From positions 1-19,680 of the forward strand of contig JBAUID010000111.1 of assembly GCA_049680625.1 (NCBI GenBank): 19,680 nt of DNA, read 5' to 3'. This document shows, piece by piece, positions 12,767 to 19,680 of this stretch; position 1 is the stretch's first letter, and the number at the start of each line of letters is the position of its first letter. The translations under genes were made by a program, and so were the position numbers. The notes under the pieces were generated by a model, which did not search any database, had not been told where the DNA came from, and worked only from the letters and a program-made list of their open reading frames with translations. The DNA comes from JAUIAI01 sp049680625 (GTDB lineage: Bacteria > Pseudomonadota > Gammaproteobacteria > Burkholderiales > Burkholderiaceae_E).

Positions 12767-13930
12767 ATGAAAATCCACGAGTATCAGGGCAAAGAAGTCC
12801 TTAAAAAGTTTGGCGTACCGGTTCCACGCGGCATTCCGTGCTTCTCGGTTGACGAGGCAGTGAAGGCAGCTGAATCTCTTGGCGGCAAGGTTTGGGTAGT
12901 TAAGGCCCAGATTCACGCCGGCGGACGCGGCAAAGGCGGCGGGGTCAAAGTGGCCAAGTCTATGGACGAAGTCCGGCAATACGCCACCGACATCCTGGGT
13001 ATGCAGCTCGTCACCCATCAAACCGGTCCGGAAGGTCAGAAGGTTCGACGGTTGCTGGTGGAAGAGGGGGCCGACATCCAGACCGAACTGTACGTAGGCA
13101 TCGTTATCGACCGCGAAAGCCAGCTGGTCACCGTTATGGCATCCAGCGAAGGCGGCATGGATATCGAAGAAGTCGCTGAGCACACGCCAGAAAAAATCCA
13201 CAAAGTTGGTGTCTCGCCGACTGAAGGCCTGACTGATGCTCAGGCTGAAGGCCTCGCGACAAAAATTGGCATTCCGGCAGCTTCATTACCTCAGGCTCGT
13301 CAGGTTTTACAAGGGCTGGCCAAGGCATTTACGGATACCGATGCCAGCCTGGCAGAAATTAACCCGCTGATCCTGACAGGTGACGGCAAAGTAATTGCGC
13401 TGGATGCCAAGCTGAACTTTGATCCCAACGCATTGTTTCGTCACGAAGATCTGGTTGAAATGCGCGACCTGGATGAAGAAGACCCTGCTGAGGTTGAAGC
13501 ATCAAAGCATGATCTTGCCTATATTCAGCTCGAAGGCAATATTGGCTGCCTGGTCAACGGTGCGGGTCTGGCAATGGCCACCATGGACACCATCAAGCTA
13601 TTTGGCGGTGAGCCGGCCAACTTTCTTGACGTTGGCGGCGGCGCCACTACTGAGAAGGTCACCGAGGCCTTCAAGATCATGTTGCGCAATCCAAACCTGA
13701 AGGCCATTTTGGTTAATATTTTTGGCGGCATTATGCGCTGTGACGTAATTGCCGAAGGTGTTATTGCTGCATCCAAGGCAGTTGGCCTGAAGGTTCCGCT
13801 GGTTGTTCGCATGAAAGGGACCAACGAAGAAATTGGTCGTCAACTGCTGGCTGATTCTGGATTGCCAATTATCTCTGCAGAAACGATGGGTGAAGCGGCT
13901 AAAGAAGTAGTTGCCGCTGCGAATGGCTGA
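12767..13930 (+). CDS. sucC: Succinyl-CoA synthetase (ADP-forming), beta subunit
   Basis: With SucD this enzyme interconverts succinyl-CoA and succinate plus ATP (or GTP) in the citric acid cycle. The 387-aa protein begins MKIHEYQGKEVLKKFGVPVPRG and has the ATP-grasp region with VVKAQIHAGGRGKGGGVKVA. It continues with SLAEINPLILTGDGKVIALDAKLNFD and then the CoA-ligase domain GNIGCLVNGAGLAMATMD, NFLDVGGGATTEKV and VNIFGGIMRCDVIAEG. Length and motifs are complete. sucD follows after 102 bp. The genes are not next to sucAB or sdh here, unlike in E. coli. Confidence 0.97.
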   Translation: MKIHEYQGKEVLKKFGVPVPRGIPCFSVDEAVKAAESLGGKVWVVKAQIHAGGRGKGGGVKVAKSMDEVRQYATDILGMQLVTHQTGPEGQKVRRLLVEEGADIQTELYVGIVIDRESQLVTVMASSEGGMDIEEVAEHTPEKIHKVGVSPTEGLTDAQAEGLATKIGIPAASLPQARQVLQGLAKAFTDTDASLAEINPLILTGDGKVIALDAKLNFDPNALFRHEDLVEMRDLDEEDPAEVEASKHDLAYIQLEGNIGCLVNGAGLAMATMDTIKLFGGEPANFLDVGGGATTEKVTEAFKIMLRNPNLKAILVNIFGGIMRCDVIAEGVIAASKAVGLKVPLVVRMKGTNEEIGRQLLADSGLPIISAETMGEAAKEVVAAANG

Positions 13931-13984
13931 TCAATCCGCCTTCGTTTCCGAACCTATTAACCCATGCCGGTCTCGGCAATTGAT

Positions 13985-14001
13985 CCCGGTCGTAAACCGG
14001 G
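13985..14001 (+). other. Small hairpin in the sucC-sucD spacer
   Basis: CCCGGT (13985-13990) and ACCGGG (13996-14001) form a 6-bp stem with a 5-nt loop in the 102-bp gap. A-rich, not T-rich, sequence follows, so it is not an intrinsic terminator on this strand. It may be an mRNA processing or stability element, or nothing. Confidence 0.35.
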
Positions 14002-14032
14002 CTTAAAAAATTAAACAGGTTGAATGTAGCCA

Positions 14033-14914
14033 ATGAGCATCCTGATCAATAAAGACACCCGCGTAATGACCCAGGGAATAACCGGTAAGACCGGGCAGTT
14101 CCATACCCGGACAAGCCGCGACTATGCGAATGGAAAATCTGGTTATGTGGCCGGCGTTCATCCGAAAAAGGCCGGTACCGACTTTGAAGGGATTCCGATT
14201 TACGGGTCGGTGCGTGATGCCAAGGAGCAATCGGGCGCGACTGTTTCGGTTATCTATGTGCCGCCGCCGTTTGCTGCTGGTGCAATCTGGGAAGCCGTAG
14301 AAGCGGACCTCGACCTTGTTGTATGTATTACCGAGGGTATTCCGGTTCGCGATATGGTGGAGGTTCGTGACCGGATGCGGCGCGAAAACCGCCGCACCTT
14401 GTTGCTTGGGCCAAACTGCCCGGGTGTTATTACACCGGACGAGCTAAAAATTGGCATCATGCCGGGTCATATCCACAAAAAGGGTCGCATTGGGGTTGTC
14501 TCGCGATCGGGAACGCTGACGTACGAAGCGGTTGGCCAGTTGACCAGCCTTGGGCTTGGTCAGTCGACTGCTGTCGGTATTGGCGGGGACCCGGTTAACG
14601 GGCTCAAGCACATCGACGTGATGAAGATGTTCAACGATGACCCCGATACCGACGCGGTGGTAATGATCGGCGAAATTGGCGGTACCGACGAAGAGACAGC
14701 AGCCGAATGGGTTCGGGACAATATGAAAAAACCTGTTGTTGGTTTTATTGCCGGCGTTACCGCGCCTCCAGGCAAGCGAATGGGCCATGCTGGCGCAATT
14801 ATTTCGGGTGGTAAAGGTACGGCTCAGGAAAAGCTGGCGGTAATGGAAGCCTGCGGCATTAAGGTCACCAAAGATCCGTCTGAGATGGGCTCGTTGCTCA
14901 AGAGTGTTATCTGA
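14033..14914 (+). CDS. sucD: Succinyl-CoA synthetase (ADP-forming), alpha subunit
   Basis: SucD carries the CoA-binding Rossmann domain and the phosphohistidine of succinyl-CoA synthetase. The protein (293 aa) starts MSILINKDTRVMTQGITGKTGQFHT. It shows GPNCPGVITPDELKIGIMPGHIHKKGRIGVVSRSGTLTYE, then GIGGDPVNGLKHIDVMKMF, MIGEIGGTDEE and the active-site segment GKRMGHAGAIISGGKGTA (His near residue 250). ATG 14033 has no strong Shine-Dalgarno, so coupling to sucC is likely. A strong intrinsic terminator lies 26 nt after the stop. Confidence 0.97.
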   Translation: MSILINKDTRVMTQGITGKTGQFHTRTSRDYANGKSGYVAGVHPKKAGTDFEGIPIYGSVRDAKEQSGATVSVIYVPPPFAAGAIWEAVEADLDLVVCITEGIPVRDMVEVRDRMRRENRRTLLLGPNCPGVITPDELKIGIMPGHIHKKGRIGVVSRSGTLTYEAVGQLTSLGLGQSTAVGIGGDPVNGLKHIDVMKMFNDDPDTDAVVMIGEIGGTDEETAAEWVRDNMKKPVVGFIAGVTAPPGKRMGHAGAIISGGKGTAQEKLAVMEACGIKVTKDPSEMGSLLKSVI

Positions 14915-14940
14915 CGGCGCATGCCGTACAATTGCTGCCT

Positions 14941-14966
14941 AAGCCGCCAGATGGCGGCTTTTCTTT
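14941..14966 (+). terminator. Rho-independent terminator of sucCD
   Basis: AAGCCGCC (14941-14948), loop AGAT, and GGCGGCTT (14953-14960) form a perfect 8-bp GC-rich stem running into TTTTCTTT (14959-14966). This is a classical intrinsic terminator, the clearest in the window. Confidence 0.93.
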
Positions 14967-15032
14967 GGGCTGATATTGGTGAAACAGTCGCAAAATTGTC
15001 CAGCTGTTCCTTGAACACGACCAGGTGACCTC

Positions 15033-15746
15033 TTGATTGAACTTCTGACAACCTTGAATTGGGCTGCAGTCGGTCAGATCATCATGATTGACATATTGCT
15101 TGGCGGCGACAACGCCGTCGTGATTGCGCTTGCCTGTCGAAACCTGCCGCCCGAGCAACGAACCAAGGGCATCTTGTTCGGGACAATTGGCGCGATCGGC
15201 TTGCGGGTTATTCTGATCATTTTTGCGATGAGTCTATTGAGCCTGCCGTGGCTAAAGCTTGTTGGCGGGTTGCTTTTACTCTGGATCGGGGTGAAGCTTC
15301 TTACCCCGGAAGATGATGGTGACCATGGCGTTGGAGATGGCGGTACAAGCCTGCTGTCAGCCATTCGAACCGTCATCATCGCTGATTTGGTCATGAGCAT
15401 CGACAACGTGATCGGAATTTCCGCGGCGGCCCAGCGTGCCAACGAGGAGCACCAGTTTGCATTGGTAATATTTGGCTTACTGGTCAGCGTGCCGATTATC
15501 ATCTGGGGAAGTAAGCTGGTGCTGGGCATGATGGAAAAGTATCGGTTTATTATTTGGATCGGCGCAATGTTGCTCGGTTGGATTGCCGGCGGCATGATGG
15601 TGACTGACCCCGTGGTTGAGGCGCAGTTTGGTGTTGTCGATAAATCAACCCAGCTGATTTGCGAAATTGTCGGCGCTTTATCGGTGGCTGCATGCGCCTG
15701 GTTGCTCTTCTTTCGCCGTCCGGCGGAATCGCCACGCCGTTCGTGA
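15033..15746 (+). CDS. TerC-family integral membrane protein (YjbE-like)
   Basis: A 237-aa polytopic inner-membrane protein. The two family signatures are present: DILLGGDNAVVIALACRNLP (residues 20-39) and DLVMSIDNVIGISAAAQRA, each with an acidic residue and Asn inside a membrane helix. About seven hydrophobic segments are visible, with a short Asp/Gly-rich loop (TPEDDGDHGVGDGG) between. Some TerC-family members, including YkoY/YceF-type proteins, are linked to manganese export or to metallation of exported proteins. The role of this one cannot be fixed from sequence. The start is TTG 15033 with AGGTGA (15023-15028) at 4-nt spacing; no ATG fits. The sucCD terminator ends just upstream, so it has its own promoter. 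Confidence 0.88.
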   Translation: MIELLTTLNWAAVGQIIMIDILLGGDNAVVIALACRNLPPEQRTKGILFGTIGAIGLRVILIIFAMSLLSLPWLKLVGGLLLLWIGVKLLTPEDDGDHGVGDGGTSLLSAIRTVIIADLVMSIDNVIGISAAAQRANEEHQFALVIFGLLVSVPIIIWGSKLVLGMMEKYRFIIWIGAMLLGWIAGGMMVTDPVVEAQFGVVDKSTQLICEIVGALSVAACAWLLFFRRPAESPRRS

Positions 15747-15757
15747 ACTAGTGGCTT

Positions 15758-15788
15758 AGCAGGTTCTCAGCAGGTAGCTAACCTGCTG
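15758..15788 (+). terminator. Hairpin pair after the TerC-family gene, possible terminator
   Basis: CAGCAGGT (15768-15775) pairs with ACCTGCTG (15781-15788). An alternative upstream arm, AGCAGGTT (15758-15765), can pair with the same right arm (AACCTGCT, 15780-15787), so two mutually exclusive hairpins are possible. There is no T-run, so termination is only suggested. Confidence 0.4.
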
Positions 15789-15945
15789 CCATGCCTGCAA
15801 ATTTCCCAGTATCGAATGGCTTGCTTCAGCTGCTTGGCGATGCAATTCAATCCGATTCCGTTGACTCATGTTTTTCGACCGTTTGTCGGTCGTTGCAAAT
15901 CTGCGTGCCGGACCACGTGTCTTTTTGTATGCGCGGGGTTTCCTG

Positions 15946-16572
15946 ATGGAATTATCCGAACCCACCGCGTCATCTGCCGGGGCGAATGTAGCGCAGACAT
16001 TAATACTGTTGCCAATGTCCTCGCAGGGAAGAACTGGCGCACAGGAATTTCGCTTTGATAGTGGCCGGACGCTGATTGGACGACGGGGGCATACGGACCT
16101 GGTCTTGCAAGACAAAACTGTCAGCGGTGAACATGCTGCGATTACTCGCGAAGAATCGACATTTTTCATTGAAGACCTCGGCAGCAGTAACGGCACCCTG
16201 GTGAACGGCAATGCTATTACCCGGGTTGCTTTGTCTCATGACGACATTATCGAACTGGGAATTTATCGGCTCAAAGTCTGTCTGCCCGGTGCAGTGCCGG
16301 CTGCTGACCTGGTGTTGAGCGCCACGCTGGAGTACATCAGTGGGTCAATGCGGGGGATCCGTCAACGGCTTGATAAGCCGCTGACCAAGGTCAGTGCTGA
16401 TGGGTACACCGCCGCAATTTCGAGGCGTAAATCGGGTTTTTACGTTTCTTATATTGATGGTGGTAACAAGCCGAGCATCAACGGTGAAGCGCTCGGACCG
16501 CGTGCGCAGCAATTGACCAACGGCGACGAGATCGAGCTCGGTACCTGTCGGATGCGCTTCGTGCAGACCTGA
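15946..16572 (+). CDS. Tandem FHA-domain protein (second FHA domain degenerate)
   Basis: FHA domains bind phosphothreonine. Residues about 35-112 form a canonical FHA domain with TLIGRRGHTDLVLQDKTVSGEH and DLGSSNGTLVNG; the phosphopeptide-contacting residues R46, S60, H63 and N82 are all present. Residues about 128-206 look like a second FHA fold (RKSGFYVSYIDGGNKPSINGEAL, LTNGDEIELGTCRMRF) lacking the GR...S..H signature. No signal peptide or membrane segment, so cytoplasmic. The frame is open to 15868. I prefer ATG 15946, with GGGG about 7 nt upstream and a length of 208 aa, because the extra N-terminus resembles nothing. The stop overlaps the cyclase start (TGATG), indicating translational coupling. 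No Ser/Thr kinase lies in the window. Confidence 0.88.
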   Translation: MELSEPTASSAGANVAQTLILLPMSSQGRTGAQEFRFDSGRTLIGRRGHTDLVLQDKTVSGEHAAITREESTFFIEDLGSSNGTLVNGNAITRVALSHDDIIELGIYRLKVCLPGAVPAADLVLSATLEYISGSMRGIRQRLDKPLTKVSADGYTAAISRRKSGFYVSYIDGGNKPSINGEALGPRAQQLTNGDEIELGTCRMRFVQT

Positions 16573-18647
16573 TGAAGGATAATCACGCCGACAATTTGCG
16601 CTGGCTCCGAACTGGGGCCGGGTTGCTGATTTGTCTGGTGTTTTCTGTGCTGCAACTGAGTTCAGTGCCATCTGATGGATTGTCGACGGCTGATCGGTAC
16701 TTATACGATACCCGGATCAGCGTGGCGCCGCCGTTTGATACGACAAAAGTTGTTATCGTTGACATCGATGAAGAGAGCTTGTCCACCATTGGCCGGTGGC
16801 CATGGTCGCGTCGTACCGTTGCCGACCTGGCAACTCGGATAACCGAGGAGGGTAATGCGGCGGTCCTGGGTTTTGATGTTGTCTTTGCGGAGCCTGAGCG
16901 CGAGGACCAACTCGCTGATCAGCAATTTGCTCTGGCCTTAAGTCAAAAACCAATTGTTCTCGGTTACTACTTCACCAGCGATCGCGGCGGGCAGACTTCG
17001 GGTATGTTGCCGGCGCCGGCATTCGAAAGTGCGTCCCTGCCGGCCAACATAACCCGTCTCGTCTGGAACGGTTTTGGTGCTAACCTGCCAATGCTGCAAA
17101 CGGCTTCTGCGGATGCCGGGTTTTTCAATCCGGTGCTTGATCCGGACGGGGTAACCCGTTCTTTACCGTTGCTAACCGAGTTTGATGGACAAATATATGA
17201 ATCGCTTGCACTGAGATTGCTGCGTCGTTATCTTGGTAATGCTGTCCTTGCTGTTGAGGAAGATCAGATTCAGCTGGCTGGCGACCGGGCCAGAATCAGC
17301 TTGCCATTATCAGAGGGGCTGACCGCCCTGGTACCTTACACGGCGGCTCCGGCACCTGGTAAGCCACGATTTACCTATATCTCAGCGGCTCGTGTCCTCA
17401 ATGGCAATGTCGACTGGAAACTGTTTGACGACAAAATAGTTCTGGTTGGTACCAGTGCACCCGGCCTCGGGGATTCACGTGCGACTCCGGTCAGCGCTGC
17501 ATTTCCCGGGGTTGAGGTTCATGCCACCCTGATAAACGGTGCACTTGAGAACCGGATGTTGTCCCGGTTACCCGAAGGAAACCTGATTTCTGCGCTAGGC
17601 ATCCTTTTGATTGGGGGCTTATTCGCGTTTGCGGCACCGCGGGCTGGCGCGTTTGGGGTCATCATCGCAACTTTTACGTCGGCGTCGGCCTTGTTCGTTT
17701 GGAATGTTGTTGCCTTTGTTCATCTTGGCTGGGTACTGCCCCTGGCCGCGTCACTGCTGACAATCCTGCTAGTCGGTTTATTTAATCTGGCGGCTGGATA
17801 CGCAATTGAAGGGCGGGCACGTCGCGCCGTTGTTGATTTGTTTTCTGAGTACGTGTCTCCGGACGTGGTTGAAAAAATGGCTCGGGATCCGTTGAATTAC
17901 CATGGGGCGATCAGCGTTAATAGTGAGTTGACTGTGATGTTTGCTGATATTCGAGGCTTTACCCGGATTGCAGAGAATATGGCGCCGGAAATGCTTAAAG
18001 AATATCTGAACGAGGTCTTAACCGATTTAACTGAATGTATTTACCGATATAACGGCACCGTTGACAAATACATGGGGGATGCTGTCATGGCTTTCTGGGG
18101 CGCACCGGTTGCGGACCCAGACCATGCTGAGAATGCGGTTCGCGCTGCTATTGACATGCAGGTAGCTATCACTCGCTTATCAGAGCGCTTTGCGGCACGC
18201 GGCTTTCCACCGGTTGCGATTGGTATAGGTATCAATACCGGCATAGTGCGGGTTGGTGATATGGGTTCCAAGTTGCGACGTGCTTACACTGTTATTGGCG
18301 ATTCGGTAAACCTGGCTGCCCGTCTTGAATCACTGACGAAACACTACGGCGTTCCCATTATCGTTGGCGAGTCAACGCAGCGCGCGTGTCCGGCGATGCA
18401 ATTCAATGCGATAGACACGGTTGTGGTCACCGGGCGTCAGGGCGCGGTACAAATATTCAGCCCGCGGTCAACTTCCCAGGCCAACCGTCTATCATCAAAC
18501 CCTCAGGAATCCGACGACGACTATTCTGTTGATGAAATTTCTGGTTCCGACCAAACTGACGAAAGTGACGCGGGTGACGAGCGTGACGTCCGTAATTCAC
18601 GCAATTCACCTAACGCGCCGACTACTTTCGATACCCGGGTGAGCTAA
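16572..18647 (+). CDS. Class III adenylate cyclase with CHASE2 sensor domain
   Basis: A 691-aa inner-membrane enzyme predicted to make cAMP. TM1 is at about 14-31. A periplasmic CHASE2 domain follows (about 35-335; KVVIVDIDEESLSTIGRWPWSRR, GFDVVFAEPE, GFFNPVLDPDGVTRSLPL, KIVLVGTSAPGLGDSRATP). Three TM helices lie at about 337-410. The cyclase domain (about 450-625) has both metal aspartates (D459 in FADIRGF, D503 in DKYMGD), substrate Lys499 and Asp577, and transition-state Asn580 and Arg584 in VIGDSVNLAARLE. Lys/Asp at the base-selecting positions favours ATP over GTP. Residues about 640-691 are a disordered Asp/Ser-rich tail. It is coupled by overlaps to the FHA gene before and the MBL gene after. 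Confidence 0.94.
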   Translation: MKDNHADNLRWLRTGAGLLICLVFSVLQLSSVPSDGLSTADRYLYDTRISVAPPFDTTKVVIVDIDEESLSTIGRWPWSRRTVADLATRITEEGNAAVLGFDVVFAEPEREDQLADQQFALALSQKPIVLGYYFTSDRGGQTSGMLPAPAFESASLPANITRLVWNGFGANLPMLQTASADAGFFNPVLDPDGVTRSLPLLTEFDGQIYESLALRLLRRYLGNAVLAVEEDQIQLAGDRARISLPLSEGLTALVPYTAAPAPGKPRFTYISAARVLNGNVDWKLFDDKIVLVGTSAPGLGDSRATPVSAAFPGVEVHATLINGALENRMLSRLPEGNLISALGILLIGGLFAFAAPRAGAFGVIIATFTSASALFVWNVVAFVHLGWVLPLAASLLTILLVGLFNLAAGYAIEGRARRAVVDLFSEYVSPDVVEKMARDPLNYHGAISVNSELTVMFADIRGFTRIAENMAPEMLKEYLNEVLTDLTECIYRYNGTVDKYMGDAVMAFWGAPVADPDHAENAVRAAIDMQVAITRLSERFAARGFPPVAIGIGINTGIVRVGDMGSKLRRAYTVIGDSVNLAARLESLTKHYGVPIIVGESTQRACPAMQFNAIDTVVVTGRQGAVQIFSPRSTSQANRLSSNPQESDDDYSVDEISGSDQTDESDAGDERDVRNSRNSPNAPTTFDTRVS

Positions 18648-19411
18648 TGAAATTGAAAGTCCTGGGATGTAGCGGCGGAATTGGTGCGGGGCTGCGCACC
18701 ACATCCTTTCTACTGGATAACGATGTCCTGATTGATGCGGGTACTGGCGTTCAGGATCTCACCATCGATGAACTGGCCGCTATTGACTCTGTTTTTCTAA
18801 CCCATTCCCACCTGGATCATGTTGCGTCGTTGCCTTTGTTAATCGACTCTGTCGGTTCTGTGCGTGAGAATCCGGTTGTGGTTCATGCGTTACCGGAAAC
18901 GATTGAAGCACTGAAGCAACATATTTTCAACTGGACAATCTGGCCCGATTTCACCCAGATTCCCAGCCCCGAAAAACCGTATCTGGTTTACCAGCCGCTT
19001 AGCATCGGACGTCCTATTATCCTGGGGAAGAGAGAAATTTGGCCGCTGCGTGCGAATCACACTGTGCCGGCGCTTGGCTTTCACTTAAAGGGTGAAAGCG
19101 GGTCACTTGTCTTCTCAGGAGATACCGCACCGAACCCCGGGTTCTGGGCCGTTGCTAATCAGATAATTGATCTACGGCATTTAATAATCGAAACCGCTTT
19201 TTCTAATGAAGAAAAAGAAATTGCCGTCAAAGCAAAGCATTTGTATCCGGATCAGCTGGTGACGGAGCTCAATTGTCTGCAAAGCAAGCCTCAAGTATGG
19301 ATAACGCATCTGAAGCCGCTGGATCAGAAAACTATTTCTGACCAGGTGACTAACCAGGCTGCGGCGTACTCCCCAACCGTGCTGGATAACGGCATCACGC
19401 TCGAGTTCTGA
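18647..19411 (+). CDS. Metallo-beta-lactamase-fold protein, probable cyclic-nucleotide phosphodiesterase
   Basis: A 254-aa cytoplasmic protein. The start MKLKVLGCSGGIGAGLRTTSFLL and FLTHSHLDHVASLPLLID give the MBL metal motif (H53, H55, D57, H58). Further ligand candidates are H138 (RANHTVPALGFHL), D159 (FSGDTAPN) and H221 (ITHLKPL). This resembles class II cAMP phosphodiesterases and related MBL hydrolases. Its position as third gene in an operon with an adenylate cyclase, sharing one base with it (TAATG), makes cAMP hydrolysis the best inference. RNase Z-like or other phosphoesterase activity cannot be excluded. No Shine-Dalgarno of its own is needed if coupling holds. Confidence 0.85.
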   Translation: MKLKVLGCSGGIGAGLRTTSFLLDNDVLIDAGTGVQDLTIDELAAIDSVFLTHSHLDHVASLPLLIDSVGSVRENPVVVHALPETIEALKQHIFNWTIWPDFTQIPSPEKPYLVYQPLSIGRPIILGKREIWPLRANHTVPALGFHLKGESGSLVFSGDTAPNPGFWAVANQIIDLRHLIIETAFSNEEKEIAVKAKHLYPDQLVTELNCLQSKPQVWITHLKPLDQKTISDQVTNQAAAYSPTVLDNGITLEF

Positions 19412-19680
19412 TCCCTTTGTTGCGATCACAGGTGACTATGTCTGGCAGCAGGTGACAAAAATGGTCACCTGCATCTGGTTGATCGATCAAATTTCGTCAC
19501 TTAAGCCGGTTAACTCGTCGAATGCAAACCTGAATCCGGCTCCCAAATACACTGGAAAGCGCGCAAAAAACGAAAAAACACCGCTGATCAGGAACTAACG
19601 ACCGGTTGTTCTTACTGGCACGGGCTCTGCATATATCCGGGTAACGAGAATGGTGTCTCGTTCATTCAATCCCTGGAGAT
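19412..19680. other. Intergenic region at the right edge
   Basis: No gene recognised. There are two hairpins: GCAGGTGAC (19448-19456) with GTCACCTGC (19464-19472), 9 bp with a 7-nt loop and no T-run, probably marking the end of the cAMP operon; and AACGAGA (19643-19649) with TCTCGTT (19656-19662). The last bases, CTGGAGAT (19673-19680), look like a Shine-Dalgarno for a plus-strand gene starting just beyond the window. Confidence 0.5.

Noticed and set aside
14915..15032. Manganese (yybP-ykoY) riboswitch before the TerC-family gene
   Set aside because: The gap is short and mostly taken up by the sucCD terminator; no recognisable riboswitch core was seen.
15074..15595. 173-codon minus-strand open frame
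   Set aside because: Antisense shadow of the TerC-family gene, with a composition expected from reversed hydrophobic codons.
19479..19490. TTGATCGATCAA as an FNR site
   Set aside because: The half-sites abut with no 4-bp spacer, so the geometry is wrong for the FNR family; it also lies downstream of the cAMP operon.

Overview
The window looks like chromosomal DNA from a gammaproteobacterium. The gene order ribD-ribE / ribBX-ribH-nusB-thiL-pgpA, the pncC-recA-recX block and the sucC-sucD pair are proteobacterial, and most proteins resemble gammaproteobacterial versions. Species cannot be named from sequence alone. It is mainly a housekeeping region with some accessory insertions. I see no tRNA, rRNA, CRISPR array, transposase or phage gene.

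Layout. (1) Positions 1-306, minus strand: N-terminus of a thiamine-diphosphate enzyme of the acetolactate synthase type, cut by the window edge. (2) 527-4117: riboflavin genes ribD and ribE, then an opposite-strand gene of unknown function, then ribBX, whose GTP cyclohydrolase II-like half has lost its catalytic motifs. (3) 4239-6827: compact run ribH-nusB-thiL-pgpA; RibH carries a 33-residue, extremely acidic C-terminal tail. (4) 6968-9265: a single-subunit quinol-dependent nitric oxide reductase behind a perfect FNR/DNR-type box placed as in a class II activated promoter. (5) 9407-12453: pncC, recA and recX; recA has a LexA-like box and an unusually long, repeat-filled leader, and RecX has a long low-complexity insertion. 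(6) 12767-14914: sucC and sucD, followed by the one clear intrinsic terminator in the window. (7) 15033-15746: a TerC-family membrane protein. (8) 15946-19411: a tightly overlapping three-gene unit of tandem-FHA protein, CHASE2 adenylate cyclase and metallo-beta-lactamase-fold phosphodiesterase candidate, which reads as a self-contained cAMP signalling module.

How the genes work together. The rib genes make lumazine and riboflavin (RibD, RibB, RibH, RibE). NusB, ThiL and PgpA serve antitermination, thiamine diphosphate synthesis and phospholipid synthesis. RecA and RecX form the usual recombinase and regulator pair. The last operon should make cAMP in response to a periplasmic signal, degrade it, and couple to Ser/Thr phosphorylation through the FHA protein.

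A recurrent oddity is that many intergenic spacers contain short perfect or near-perfect tandem repeats of unrelated units (9, 10, 13, 14 and 18 bp). Similar in-frame repeats appear inside recX, the ribH tail and the cyclase tail. This suggests a genome that readily makes slippage or duplication repeats in spacers and disordered protein segments. No wholly new system is proven here. The best leads are the cAMP module, the recA leader, the repeat pattern and the acidic RibH tail.
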